A DNA stretch of 64,000 bases from Macrosoma leucophasiata (GCA_036365455.1 JAWQUS010000002.1:2976001-3040000); one strand, 5' to 3'; counted from the first letter of the stretch, positions 21,104 through 32,040 are shown. Numbers and translations are program-made. Notes: generated from the letters alone by a model not told the origin.

Positions 21104-22640
21104 AAAGTAGGGATATCATTCAAAATGCTATTTTACTGGTGGTAGAGCTCCAGTGACGGAGCTCGCGGGCGTAGGCACCACCGCATTACCTGATTTACTT
21201 GCCGCTAAATGGTAGTGTTCAGCACTATCGTGTTCCGGTCAGGTGGTAATGTACGGCCCTATATTTGCCGGCACAGAGGCATAACACCTTAGGCCTCAGT
21301 AGTGGTAACGCAATTTGCATTTTGACCTTGGTCTTTGTGTGGGTGTCTATAGGCTGCAGTCATCACTTAACATCAATGTGAACTGCATGCTTGTTTGCCA
21401 CTTCAATTACATAAAAAAAAAAAAATGCGACTATAGTAACAACATCCAGTTCCAAGTGGCAGGTGACAGACAGACGGCCGAACGGACGGCGGTGTCGTTA
21501 TTTATTAGTATTTCGTTTCCCCTCCGGGTTCCACACTAAAACTTTTTTTTTTTAATTTTATGACATCGCTTTTTATGAATATTGCCAGTGTCAAGTAACA
21601 CGATATTTCCAATTCGTATTAAGCAACGTAAAAGTCAGAGTCAGTCACTCAATTTATCAGTCCGTCAGTCAGAGTCACAGTAATTCAAGTAAAGCGATGG
21701 CTACTTTACCAGAACATTTACAAAGCAGTTTTGGAGGCAACCAGAAAAAACGTGTTTTCGCACTGTTATTCTATTTCACTGTACACGAGCACTGTAATAA
21801 GCCTATATCAAACAAAATGCCACCAACTTTATTTAATATAACTTAAAAATACACCAAGAAAATGAAATAAAATAAGAGAACCACACGCATCTTTCAAGGT
21901 TCCCGCCAAAACCTCAAACTTAAACTTGTTATGCGCAATCAAAATCCCTAGGGTTTCCCCCGTATTATCGAGATTGTAGAAGTAGATAAACACGAAATAT
22001 TTCTAATTTGACGGAGGTCCTTATCACCCCTTAGAACCCTATGTGGGAAGGGAATGAGGTCCTGATAAATAAAGTGGTTGTAATTATTATAATAGGTATT
22101 TTAGATTAGCTTATTTTATCAGTTTTATCTTCCAAAACTAGTTGTGCTCGCGACTTCGTTCACGCGTGACAGTATCTACCCGGACGAAGTCGTAATAGTC
22201 GTTTTTGCTTGAAAGCGTAACAAACGAACTTACATTCGTATTTATATAACATTGAAGTAGGGATATCTTTCAAAATGCGGCTATGCCATGTCATCTATAG
22301 ATATGCCATCCGTATATATGGCGGACAGACAGACGGTCGAGCGGACGGCGGTGTCGGTACGAGTATCCAATAGTATTTCGTTTCCCCTCCGGGTTCCAAA
22401 CTTAAACTTGTTATGCGCAATCAAAATCCCTAGGGTTTCCCCGTTTTAACGAGATTGTAGAAGTAGATAAATACGAAATATTTCTAATTTGACGGAGGTT
22501 TTTATCACCCTTTATACCCCTTTGTGGGAGGGGAATGAGGTCCTGATAAATAAAGTGGTTGAAATTATTAAAATTGGTATTTTAGATTAGCTTATTTAAT
22601 CAGTTTTATTTTCCAAAACTAGCTGTGCCCGCAACTTCGT
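21104..22640 (+). repeat. Direct duplication with later insertions
   Basis: Copy 1 is about 21104-22250 and copy 2 about 22252-22640. Shared blocks include GTAGGGATATC, CGGACGGCGGTGTCG, TTTCCCCTCCGGGTTCCA, TTGTTATGCGCAATCAAAAT and TCCTGATAAATAAAGTGGTT, and both end at a Helitron CTAG terminus. Copy 1 additionally holds R1 (21134-21424) and about 350 bp of other sequence (21540-21895). Confidence 0.75.
21134..21424 (+). mobile_element. R1 copy with paralogous empty site
   Basis: Complete R1. The flank TTCAAAATGC|...|AAAATGCGACTAT compares with the uninterrupted TTTCAAAATGCGGCTAT at 22271, so AAAATGC is a likely target duplication and the element starts around TTTTACTGG. Confidence 0.8.
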
Positions 22641-22901
22641 CCGCGTGAGAATTTATGATTGTTCCGTATCTATCCGGACGAAGTCGCGGGCGCAGCTAGT
22701 ATAAGAGTAGCCTAAGTTACTCTTTATTACATAAGCTATCTGCCAGTGAAAGTCGGAGACAAACAGACAGACAGACAAAATTTGTAAAAAAAATTGTTCT
22801 GGTATAATATGTACCGTGTGTACATAATAATATGCATTTAGCAAAAAGCGGTTATTTTTATATTACAAAACAGACACTCCAATTTTATTTATTTGAATAG
22901 A
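22619..22901 (-). mobile_element. Helitron with a snap-back 3' terminus
   Basis: Minus-strand element from TC (22901) to CTAG (22619), 283 bp, A/T flanks correct. The 3' terminus occurs twice in opposite orientation: CTAGCTGTGCCCGCAACTTC at 22619 and GAAGTCGCGGGCGCAGCTAG ending near 22700. The same arrangement is found at 54269-54351. Confidence 0.7.
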
Positions 22902-22902
22902 T

Positions 22903-23194
22903 GTTTTTTTTTATGTTTTATAAGTGGCAAACAAGCATACAGTTCACGTTGATGTTAAGTGATGACTGCAGCCTATAGACACCCACACAATGACCAGAGG
23001 TAAAAATGCAGATGCGTTACCACTCCTGAAGCCTAAGGTGTTATGCCTGTTGTGTGCCGGAAATTACAGGGCCGTACATTACCACCTGACCGGAACACGA
23101 TATTGCTGAACACTACCATTTAGCGGCAAGTATATTAGGTAATGCGGTGGTACCTACGCCCGCGAGCTCCGTCACTGGAGCTCTACCACCAGTA
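22903..23194 (-). mobile_element. R1 copy, full length
   Basis: From a T run to CTCTACCACCAGT. It starts one base after the 5' end of the Helitron, so it may have inserted at the Helitron border. Confidence 0.75.
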
Positions 23195-23284
23195 CAGATG
23201 TTACCTCTCCTCAAGCAACTGAGGCATATTTTTTTAGAGCTCCGTAGACATATGGCAAAAAATGTAAACCTTATAGATTCGTCT

Positions 23285-23287
23285 TGC

Positions 23288-23318
<31 letters not shown>

Positions 23319-23733
23319 TAACAGGTTCTTTTGTACTTACAGCTTAGCCAAAACGCACACAAGATAAATTACAGTACATACATTTAAAGTTAACATGACG
23401 TACATACACTAATTACAAATACATTAAAAACATTACACTTTTACTCAAAAAATCCCTTACACTAATGTTAAACAAATCGATATCCGGATTCTGGGCAACC
23501 AGAGCGTTGAGCAGACTCAGAGCTTGGTATGTCGGCGCAGAGCGGGCGGCCCGCGTGTGCGCCGGGGGCAGTTCGAACAACCGTCGCCGATGCTGCCTCA
23601 CCAGACGATCAGGGACATACATTGCACAGCGAGACAGAGCGGAAGAGTTATCCACTTTACCGTTAACTAATAGGAAGTAGTGCGACATGATTGCACACTT
23701 CCGCCTTAACTCCAAGGTGTCAATCCCTACCAT
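23285..23733 (-). pseudogene. LINE ORF2 C-terminus and 3' end
   Basis: 23413-23733 encodes 106 residues including RRRLFELPPAHTRAARSAPT and ALSLLNALVAQNPDIDLF, a pattern of LINE ORF2 C-termini of the Jockey/CR1 type. After the stop about 90 bp of 3' UTR lead to a TAAA-repeat tail (23288-23318). No RT domain remains. Confidence 0.6.
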
Positions 23734-24002
23734 ACCCCCAATAAAATGTGATGGATATAAAAATGGATAATATCTATTTGTCTGTCTGTCTATGTGTGTC
23801 TGTCTGTTTGCCTGTCCATCCGTATGCCAGTCATGTCCACAGCCAGTTTATTTAAAAACTATTTGGATTAAATACTTGAAAGTTGGAATCTGGATTAAAT
23901 ACTGGAAATTAAACAATATTTATAGTTCTTGAGTTATGATACCTATATTTTCAAAAACTGTCGATAATACTCTTGATAAGAATTACTAGTTACTACGGAA
24001 CT

Positions 24003-24108
24003 CATCTGCATTTTGACCTCTGGTCTTTGTGTCTATAGGCTGCAGTCATCACTTAACATCAATGTGACGTGCAAAATAGTTTGCCATCGTCATTATTTAA
24101 AAAAAAAT
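24003..24108 (+). repeat. R1 3' fragment
   Basis: From CATCTGCATTTTGACCTCTG through GCAGTCATCACTTAACATCA to an A run; the tail region is altered. Confidence 0.55.
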
Positions 24109-24154
24109 GTATTCAAATAATCGGAAATAACAAATTGTTCACTGAATGATACAT

Positions 24155-24391
24155 TACTTTATTTAGCCCGCGTGTACGTCGTTTTTCGCGTAACCTGTGG
24201 AAACTCATCAAATCATCCCATGGCATCCCACAGGAATATTTTTTTGGAATAAAAGTATCCTATGATTTAAGTCAGCTAATACCCTATCTACAACAAATTT
24301 CATTAAAATTCGTTCAGTAGTTTCGGCGTGATTGACGGACAAACATCCAAACAAAGAAACTTTCACATTTATAATATTAGCACAGTCTAAA
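24155..24391 (-). mobile_element. Helitron-like fragment
   Basis: It ends with CATTTATAATATTAGCACAG, the reversed 5' end of the TC family, and contains AAATTCGTTCAGTAGTTTCG. The CTAG terminus is replaced by a degraded TTTAGCCCGCGTG. Confidence 0.45.
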
Positions 24392-24399
24392 GAAAACGA

Positions 24400-24784
24400 A
24401 CATGTTAATTACCTATATACTGTGCTTATACTGCGATATTAGTGTGAAGTGTGATAGTGTGGTGTAATAAACAAAACGAAACAATTTCCAAACATCAGAC
24501 ATCTCGATAATTATAAGGTGGTAAAACCGGTGGATAATATAAAGGGATTACCACATAACATTGAGTAGTGGAGGTCGCTGCACGCGACGACCCGCGACTA
24601 ATCACTAATTCCGACCTTTTACGGCTTCCGAAACCCTAGTGGAGGGTATTTTTGGAGGCACTACCACGTTTGCTCGGCTATGGGATTTTTGATGGCCTTG
24701 TTAGGATATAAGCCGGTTGTTACATGATTAGTATCGGAGGTTGGTAATTGTGGGATGATATATCATATTGCAACTAAAATTATA
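24400..24784. other. No gene recognised
   Basis: Mixed-composition sequence with GGTCGCTGCACGCGACGACC near 24572, a short inverted motif. No ORF or known repeat identified. Confidence 0.4.
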
Positions 24785-24908
24785 GGTTGGGATCCCACTG
24801 CAGAATCATTTCGTTCATCCAGATATGCTGCAAACCTAATTTTTACGCATATTTATAATCTAGAGAATATAATATATGTCCACTGGGTTGCCTATCTAAA
24901 TTTGGCCG
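24785..24908 (+). repeat. Repeat J, copy 1
   Basis: About 125 bp shared with 31803-31930 at high identity (ATCATTTCGTTCATCCAGAT, GCTGCAAACCTAATTTTTAC). Function unknown. Confidence 0.65.
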
Positions 24909-25312
24909 CAAGTATTTTTCATTAAATTATTTTATCTTTAACAGCCAGCAACTCTTATTTGCAGCCGATTTAATTTGGCTCCCGTATATTAATTATGAGA
25001 AGAAAAAAAATAGCTTAAATTTGATGTATAAATTTATAATACACTAGCAGCTGCCCGCAACGTCGTCTGCGTGAAGGCTCTACAGCACCAAACATACCTA
25101 AGATACCAGTGTCGCTTTAGCATTATAAGCAAACAACTTAAAATAGTATAAAATTAAAAGTATAATTTATTTTACAAGCGAAGCTAGTGAAGGGGGAAGT
25201 CATATGGGATTCTTCCTGAGTTCAGTCATAAGATGTGACTAAAGGTAATAGAGAAAATAATGCAGGAATATATTCCCGGACATAAAAGAGTAAAAATGCG
25301 TACAAAAATGTT

Positions 25313-25598
25313 TACTGGTGGTAGAGCTTCAGTGTAAGAGCTCGCGGGCGTAGGCACCACCGCATTACCTAATATACTTGCCGCTAAATGGTAGTGTTCA
25401 GCACTATCGTGTTCCGGTCAGGTGGTAATGTACGGCCCTGTAATTTCCGGCACAGAGGCATAACACCTTAGGCCTCAGGAGTGGTAACGCATCTGCATTT
25501 TGACCTTGGTCTTCATGTAAGTGTCTATAGGCTGCAGTCATCACTTAACATCAATGTGAACTGCATGCTTGTTTGCCACGCCCACTACATAAAAAAAA
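25313..25598 (+). mobile_element. R1 copy inside Helitron copy 2
   Basis: Full-length R1 with a small change in the GAGCTTCAGTGTAAGAGC region. Helitron copy 1 has the intact site CGTACAAAGGTATCAAACC (reverse strand of about 4960-4990), which proves the insertion and bounds it to a few bases. Confidence 0.85.
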
Positions 25599-25641
25599 GG
25601 TATCAAACCTTACAACACTTTCCTATAAATTACGTTGGTAG

Positions 25642-27300
25642 TTATTTAGTTATTCTGTGTATTCTGTCCAAAATGTAAAAAGAGACAGGACTGGTAACGT
25701 GGTAGCAAGCGATGTACAGTTGCCCGTGTGAGAAGCAACTTGTCCTGAGGTTAACACCCGCTGACCTCAGTGTCTGCCCCTGCGATTTATTGATGGTCAT
25801 CGCGAAGCAAACATTCAACTGTACGCGCTTGAACTGGAATGTGTAGTTATGAGGTATGAGGGGAATGCGTGGTATAAATACTGCCTCGCCAATGCCGGGT
25901 CCCGTTTTACAACTTCGGAGGAGATAAGTTTCGAAGAAGCATAATCGGGACACCTACCTTCAGCTTGATGGTATGCGATGGAAGTCCGCTTGCTGACAGG
26001 AAGTTCAGAAATGCCATGGGATAATGTGTGGCGTTATCTTGCTCGACGACAGTATTTATGGAGATATAGACCACTTCATTGCCTACTAATTGCTGCAGCC
26101 TGATCATTTTGGGGCGTCAAAATGGTCCGCTTACACACCCTAAACGTCGTATTCTGCTGGTGCGGTATACGACTAATGTCCCCGTAGACACCGAGAATGA
26201 GTTCTTCTCACCTGGATACATCTCTGTCGACAGTCTCTGGAAACACCACCTATCCACCTCTCTCTTCTGGTAGAGTGCTTCCGCGAAGACTTAGAAGGAC
26301 ATCGGAAAATTCTTGAGCACGTGCATTGTCGTCGAGCCGAGCTCTCATATTAATGGTCAAGCGCAGCGTAGGTATGAACTCGTTTAGATCGTTTCAACAA
26401 AGCATTCATCTCATCAGCCCTCGATCTTCGCGTCACCACGGGAAGCGTTTTCCGGAAATCGTCAGTGAACAGTAATGTGAGACCACCCACTTTCGTTCCT
26501 GCGTATGTCCTGCAGGGTTCTGTCCACGGCTTCAACTGCCTTTCTATTGGCCATCGTACACTCATCCCATACAATCAGAGAGCAATCCTTGAGCACTCCT
26601 TATCACTGTTACATGACACACCAAAAACGTCTTTTCGGCGCTCTCTAAATGTAAGGGAATTTTAAACATGGCATGTGCTGTCTTTCTATCCGGAAGCTGT
26701 GTGGCAGCATTCCCCACGACGCTACAGCAATAGCAATTTTGCCTTGCCACCTGACCTCTGCAAGTATGCCAGTAGTAACAAATGTTTTTCCTGGTCCACC
26801 AGGAGCATCCAAAATCCAGGAGAAAAACATTTTACCCTGGTTTTGCCCAACGATTTCAAGGACGGAATCATAAATTTGTTTTTGCTCTAAAGAGAACAAA
26901 GCGACATGGTCATTTCGCCCGGATCGTAATTTGTCTCAGCGTTATACTCCCAATTTCTACGGTCTTGATGCGGTGATGATTTGGGGAGCTGGTAACCCAT
27001 ATTCGATAGTTCAATCGGTGGTGGAAATGACCACATCTTGAAATGAACTTACACAGGTGTTCAGCATGCGTTCATTAGTTACTTCGACTTCGTCCCAAGT
27101 AGCACGTGTCTCAAAGCTCGTAGAAAATCTTCAGACAGATGATGGCGATATTTTTCCGTCACTGACGCTTGTTTCCGCGAGGTTGTAATAGTTCTGTCCC
27201 AGTTTAGGTAACCGTCGAGAAGGTGACGTGCTACGTAGGCTGCGCGGTAAGTGGGATACTCTACGCCATCAAATGTTCTCAGAAAAGTGAAATACAACGT
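25642..27300 (-). pseudogene. Helitron PIF1-like helicase remnant, copy 2
   Basis: In protein order: TFLRTFDGVEYPTYRAAYVA (27297-27079); FFSWILDAPGGPGKTFVTTG (26899-26645), Walker A with Thr to Pro; PTFV-DDFRKTLPVV (26574-26350), Walker B-like LLFTDDFRKTLPVV; LKVGVPIMLLRN (26107-25907); and AMTINKSQGQTLRSAGVNLR with SHGQLYIACYHV (25953-25642), the C-terminal helicase motifs. Frames change between blocks, and the Walker A change would impair ATP binding, so it is dead. Confidence 0.8.
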
Positions 27301-28154
27301 ATTCGGCCTCGGACGGTGTGAAGTAACAACCGCAGGAAATAGCTTTCGCCATTATTTGGATGCACGGTACCTATGAACCTTACCCAATGCGGTGTCCTTG
27401 AAAATTCTCGGCTATTCATGCAAAATTTGAAGTAAATCCATTAAGATCCATTACTTTTTGTGTTTAGCTCGGACATACATACAGACAAACAACAACAGAC
27501 AAAACAAACACTATATTTGGCTTCAATATCGATAGTAGATCACGCCCCAAGTATTCTTTAAAACTTCCTTTCTAAACTTTCCTACGATTTTAAAGATTTA
27601 CAACTCTTCCCCCGTAGGAAATAGCATGATAATATTTAGCCAATATGTTGACCGGACCTGTTAATAATATTCATGCAAAATTTGAAGTAAATCCATTTAG
27701 TACTTTTTTAGTTTATCCCGGACATACATACAGACAAACAGACAAAAATTCTGAAAACTATATTTTTGGCTTCGATTTCTATTGCAGATCACGTCCCAAG
27801 TATTATTTTAAAAAATATTCAATGTACAGTTTTGACTTTCCTACAATATCATGAAATGTAGAGATTCCCGTGGGAATGAGTGATTTTCCCGAAATAAAAA
27901 GTAGCCTAAATGTTGACCAGGCTTAGTATCTATACACCACAAAAAGTTTCATTCGAATCCGTCCAGTATCTTCGGAGATTAGCCTGGACAAACGGATAAA
28001 CAGACAAACAGACAGACAAACAGACAGACAATAAAATTAAAAATCATTGAAAAGTGTTCTAATACTATTTTAACATCGCCCCCAATTAGTTTTTCGTAAA
28101 TATTTTTCGTAATGTACAGACACGCGGCTTTTACTGTTTTATTATATGTATAGA

Positions 28155-28860
28155 TAATGTACGTTATGGACGTAAAAAGTTATCGGGGCGGAACGAAAAC
28201 ATGTATTTGTAGTCAAATTGTAATAATATCTTATTACTAATATCTATTGTTAGAAGGAAACTGCAAATGAAAAAATTTTGAAAGGTTTTCTTGGTTATAC
28301 ATTTTTCATTTCAAGTGTTACAGCCTACTGGGTCTAACATTACCATTTCTGGCATAGAGGTTCTACAACTTAGACCTACCGAGTGGAAACGCATCGAAAT
28401 TGTATTTTTCGGTTTTTATGTACATGTTCATAGGCTGCAGTAATTACTTACCATCAGTGTTAACTTGTGTGAAACTTCATGAGATATACAAGAAGATGAA
28501 GTCATACAATAACATCTAACTAGGAAAAGCTTCAGCTTTTTGGGAGTCTTTCATGACAAATCTCCAAAAACTTATTTAACTGTCGTAATTTGCTTAACAG
28601 CCGCTATTGACTGAAAACTACAAAACAACTTAATTAAGTACGCTGAATCCCAAACCTCTGAAACTTGGAACTATATCGATATTCCACGTCCGAGATGGAT
28701 AACGTTCATTTATAGTTGAATTAGTTTTAGGATTACAATGTTAAGGTAAATACGACGTTCCTTCAACTGCACCAATGGTTTGTCAAAATGAATTGCTACT
28801 GTGTGTTCTTTTCATTAAACCCTCAAATATAGATTAAAGAAATCGATGTTTAATATGAAC
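28155..28860. other. AT-rich sequence with a diverged R1
   Basis: 28325-28490 is an old plus-strand R1 relative (GGCATAGAGGTTCTACAACT, AGGCTGCAGTAATTACTTAC). The remainder shows no ORF or repeat that I recognise. Confidence 0.45.
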
Positions 28861-28867
28861 CATAACT

Positions 28868-29060
28868 TTGAATTTTTTTTTTATGTCTAAGGTTTGTCAG
28901 TAAAGCAGACGGGCCACCTGATGGAAAGTAGTCACCGTCGCCTATGAACATTAGCAACACCAGTGGCGTTGCCAACGCGCTGCCAGCCCTGAAGGACTCT
29001 TTTGACACCATTTTTGAAGAACCCCATATTGGGTCATTTATAGATAATTTCATTTTAGAA
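28868..29060 (-). repeat. Lepidopteran-type LINE/SINE tail related to R1
   Basis: T-run, then GTCAGTAAAGCAGACGGGCC, ACCTGATGGAAAGTAGTCAC and GTCGCCTATGAACATT. The layout (T-run, GGCAAAC-like, AGTGATGACTGCAG-like, CTATAGACA-like) parallels the 3' end of R1 read in reverse, suggesting a shared LINE 3' end. Confidence 0.5.
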
Positions 29061-29405
29061 CAATAGGTACATGTTATTGCTATCGTGAAATTAGATGTGT
29101 CACTCCCACCGATCGTCAAAATCTGTCGCGCCGGAGCCACGTCCAGCGCCCGCTCCTTTCGGCCTCGGCTCGGCAATCATCGGCTGTGATCGGAGGTAGT
29201 GACGACGAGCACCGATGGTTCACGAAGATTTAGGCGCGAACAGGTACCAAGTAAGATATATTGCAGATCGAGCCTACGAAAGAGACAATCGGTTAGTTTC
29301 GACTGCGTAGAGCGTTATCTCTACTGCACATTGCCTACGTAAGCACTGATAGTCAGGTAATAGGAGCGTCTGCGAAAAAAATTTCATGATCGGTTCACTA
29401 TTGAC

Positions 29406-29608
29406 GACCCGGTTGATTCAGCGGTGTGAGATGACCGTTTGATTCGAAGGGTCGCGGGTTCGATCCCCGCATCGGGACAAATATTTGTTTGGCCTACTTG
29501 GCTGGTGTCTGGGTGTTTGTGTATGTGTTGTGTGTGTACAACGGCACCCACGACACAGGTTTAAACCCAGTGTGGGTCTGTGAGTGTAAGCGTATTGTAT
29601 TGTATTTC
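29406..29608 (+). mobile_element. tRNA-derived SINE family S, copy 2
   Basis: Head GGTTGATTCAGCGGTGTGAG, B box GGTTCGATCCCC, body with GTACAACGGCACCCACGACA and end TAAGCGTATTGTATT. Nearly full length. Confidence 0.75.
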
Positions 29609-29685
29609 CGAAGATTATCTCCTTCAAACAAAGTTACAAACTTTACCTCAAAAAGTGAAAGCAAAATTTAACGCATCGGTGTGGG

Positions 29686-29757
29686 ACTTCGGTAGCTTAG
29701 TGGTAAAGCAGCTGGACTGGTTATCCTGAGGTCGCAAGTTCGAATCCTGCCCGAAGT
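29686..29757 (+). tRNA. tRNA-like sequence in a repeat (anticodon loop CTGGTTA)
   Basis: 72 bases: ACTTCGG/CCGAAGT acceptor ends, D arm GCTT..AAGC, stem CTGGA/TCCTG with loop CTGGTTA (GGT, Thr-like) and one mismatch, T arm around GTTCGAATCC. One extra base lies between D and anticodon arms. Downstream tail TTCACTCGTATATGTAATTG is shared with other repeats, so this is a mobile pseudo-tRNA. Confidence 0.5.
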
Positions 29758-29867
29758 AAAATTTAACTTTAATTTATAAGTTCACTCGTATATGTAATTG
29801 CGAAAATAAATAGTACGACTAGTATAGATTAGTTTAAGGATTACAGTCATGTTCTTTTGATGTCATG

Positions 29868-30322
29868 AAGTGGTAAACAAATATACAGTGCACATTGATG
29901 GTAAGTAAAGATACAGTCTATGAACATCTACATCAGTGATTCCCAAAGTGGTCCATATAGACCCCCTGGGGTCCATGGGGGTCGATGGGGGTCTAAATTA
30001 TGAATAAAATTTGGAAATATGGGAATGTGATATAAATGTAGCAAGGAGGTCCATGGAAGGGGTCCATGGAAACCAGAAAAAAATTAAAAGGGAAGAAAAA
30101 ATAGTTTGGGAACCTTTGATCTACATGAAACCAAATTTCAATGAGGCCTCACTCGCCACACACGCCAGGAACTCATGAGGCCTAAGGTATTATGCCTTTG
30201 GGTCGAAAATTACATTACCACCTGACCGGAACACGATACTACTGAATACGATGATGCTATAATAGCTAATGCGGTGGTGCCTTCGCCCGCGAGCTCCGTC
30301 ACTAGAGCTCTACCACCAGTAG
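29868..30322 (-). mobile_element. R1 copy split by a hAT-type MITE
   Basis: R1 reads from GTGGTAAACAAATATACAGT to ATCTACAT, is interrupted, then resumes at ATGAAACC and runs to CTCTACCACCAGTAG. It is more diverged than most copies. Confidence 0.75.
29934..30118 (+). mobile_element. hAT-type MITE with 8-bp target duplication
   Basis: Ends CAGTGATTCCCAAAGTGG and AGTTTGGGAACCTTTG are imperfect inverted repeats. ATCTACAT flanks both sides (29926-29933, 30119-30126). The CAGTG.TTCCCAAA start and 8-bp duplication are typical of hAT elements. 185 bp, non-coding. Confidence 0.85.
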
Positions 30323-30329
30323 AAGTATA

Positions 30330-31013
30330 TAATTTCTGTTAATATGCAAATTAATGAATGTTAAAGAGTGCCAAACTAATTATTAATGCAAATAAATCGA
30401 AGATAATAAAAAAATAATTGCGAATTAGCATTTCACATTTCGCAGAATTTCACAAATTCATTTAATTTGTGAAATACTCGTACCAATACAGCGTTAGCAT
30501 GCTGTCAATTAATGCTAATGCTAATTAATCCATCACTAGGAGTGATGATGATATAGATATCAAGAGCTAATAAAGACGACGGCATCTTCGCAAAAGTCAA
30601 AACAGCGCGAATATTGTTTAAAAATATTTCTCGAGATTCTTCCTAAAATTGTTCCCATTCTCGATTCATTTATTTGCGAAAGGCAAAATCAACAAAATTA
30701 TAAAGTTATGTAACATAATTAGTTTTAAACTCGCAACGACGAAAAACGGAATTATGAAATATTTTACACGAAGTCTTAATTGTTCCGTACATAATATAAA
30801 GTAAAGGAAAGTTGTCTATAATTTTCCATTTTGTTTCTCTCAAAGGCTTATTAAATTTAATGTTAAATGTTAATAAAATGTATATACCCGCTCTCCAAAA
30901 TGTAACACCTTGACGAGCTTTTCTCGCTTTATTTAAGTCCTTTCCCGATACAAAGTTATAATTTCCATTCTAGTTACTTTTGAAATTAAGTGATATATAT
31001 ATATATATATAGT
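30330..31013. other. AT-rich spacer, no gene recognised
   Basis: Contains (AT)n at 30992-31010 just before the Penelope-like fragment. Nothing else identified. Confidence 0.4.
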
Positions 31014-31574
31014 ATAGCCATACTACCTTACGTTAAGGGTGTCACAGATAAAATCAGCAACATTTTAAAAAAGAATTCCATTAAAACAGTTTTCAAACCA
31101 TATAAAAAGATTCATCAGTATTTAAGACCCATTAAAAGTAATATTCCATTACAAAATTCTGGCATTTATAAATTAGATTGTGATTGTGGACTCTCATATA
31201 TTGGTCAAACGAAGAGAGCTGTATCCACCCGCGTTAAAGAGCACATTGCTGATGTCAAAAACCGAAGAACAGGGAGGTCTGCAGTCTGTGAACACATAGC
31301 GGATAAGCCAAACCATTACATCCGGTTTGATAAAATTCAAATACTCGCTAGAGAACACAAACCCATTCCACGAATGGTACGCGAGGCTATTGAAATTAAA
31401 AAACACCCAAATTTCAATAGAGAAGATGGATGGCGATTATCAACATCATGGGATCCCATACTTAGCAAGATTAAATCCCAGCCGCAGCAGTCTGCAAGAC
31501 CTCAAGATACCATAAGTAATTATTGTGTTAATCCTGAACGCTACGCAAGGCGTTTACGAAATCGATGGAGGTAG
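31014..31574 (+). pseudogene. Penelope-like element, 3' part of ORF with GIY-YIG endonuclease
   Basis: The frame is open from the truncation point to TAG at 31572. It encodes LPYVKGVTDKISNILKK (end of the RT/linker region) and then SGIYKLDCDCGLSYIGQTKR, with GIY and YIG motifs and the conserved Arg in TRVKEH, followed by a typical C-terminal tail (NREDGWRLSTSWDPI). In Penelope-like elements this domain nicks target DNA for retrotransposition. The reverse transcriptase core is absent, so the copy is 5'-truncated although the domain itself looks intact. A nearly identical, frameshifted copy is at 58975-59505. Confidence 0.85.
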
Positions 31575-31770
31575 CTACATATAATTTTTCAAACTTCTGT
31601 CAGACAAATGTCACCTCAGTCTGCCCGGGACCACGGAAGCTGAAAAGCGACCGAAACGTCGGGTTGATTTTAAAAATCATTTTAGTTTAATATACGCGAG
31701 ATAAATCCGTAAAAATAGTTTTATTTCAATGAGTGTAGCTCGCGAAAACCTAAGAACATATCATTAAGTG
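31575..31770 (+). mobile_element. Penelope-like element 3' end (pLTR-like)
   Basis: Contains GCCCGGGACCACGGAAGCTG and GCGACCGAAACGTCGGG, blocks repeated at 50388 and (reversed) 59090, then CCGTAAAAATAGTTTTATTT. Penelope-like pLTRs often carry hammerhead ribozymes. The CTGAAAAG...CGAAAC arrangement is reminiscent but does not match the canonical core as I read it. Confidence 0.6.
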
Positions 31771-31802
31771 ATATGTACCTTCTATATTATATTAACCCTT
31801 CT

Positions 31803-31930
31803 AGGTTAGAACCCACTGTAGAATCATTTCGTTCATCCAGATATGCTGCAAACCTAATTTTTACGCAACTTTATAATCTAAATAATATATGTATATCCAC
31901 TAGGTTGCGTATCAAAATTTGGCCCCAAGT
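31803..31930 (+). repeat. Repeat J, copy 2
   Basis: Direct partner of 24785-24908; differs by scattered substitutions and small indels. Confidence 0.65.
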
Positions 31931-31931
31931 A

Positions 31932-32035
31932 ATAATGGCAACCCTTAAACGTCCCACTGCTGGGCACGAGTCTCAACCCTTTTTGGGGGGAGGCCTGGAG
32001 CTTACTCCACCACGCTGCTCCAATGCGGATTGGTA
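31932..32035 (-). mobile_element. 5S-type SINE, 3' part
   Basis: Reverse of the 3' half of 12649-13012: AATGGCAACCCTTAAACGTC to CTGCTCCAATGCGGATTGGT. The 5S-like head is missing. Confidence 0.65.
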
Positions 32036-32040
32036 GAGGT

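Larger units (their letters stand above)
25044..28154 (-). mobile_element. Helitron, copy 2, with an R1 insertion
   Basis: Minus-strand partner of 2598-5240: TC end at 28154 preceded by A, CTAG end at 25044-25047 followed by T. Length 3111 bp including R1 (25313-25598). Protein remnants are better preserved than in copy 1. Several AGACAAAC-rich blocks at 27460-28060 show local duplication of the 5' region. Confidence 0.85.

Noticed and set aside
23288..23318. CRISPR-like or other regular array
   Set aside because: It is a simple TTTA microsatellite forming the tail of a LINE; no spacers.
28850..29176. 108-codon minus-strand frame
   Set aside because: It coincides with the lepidopteran LINE-tail repeat at 28868-29060; coding appearance is incidental.
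29686..29757. True tRNA-Thr gene
   Set aside because: The cloverleaf has an extra base and a stem mismatch, and the flanks are shared with repeats.
31600..31720. Definite hammerhead ribozyme
   Set aside because: The CTGAAAAG core differs from the canonical CUGANGA as I read it, so it is kept only as a test in the findings.
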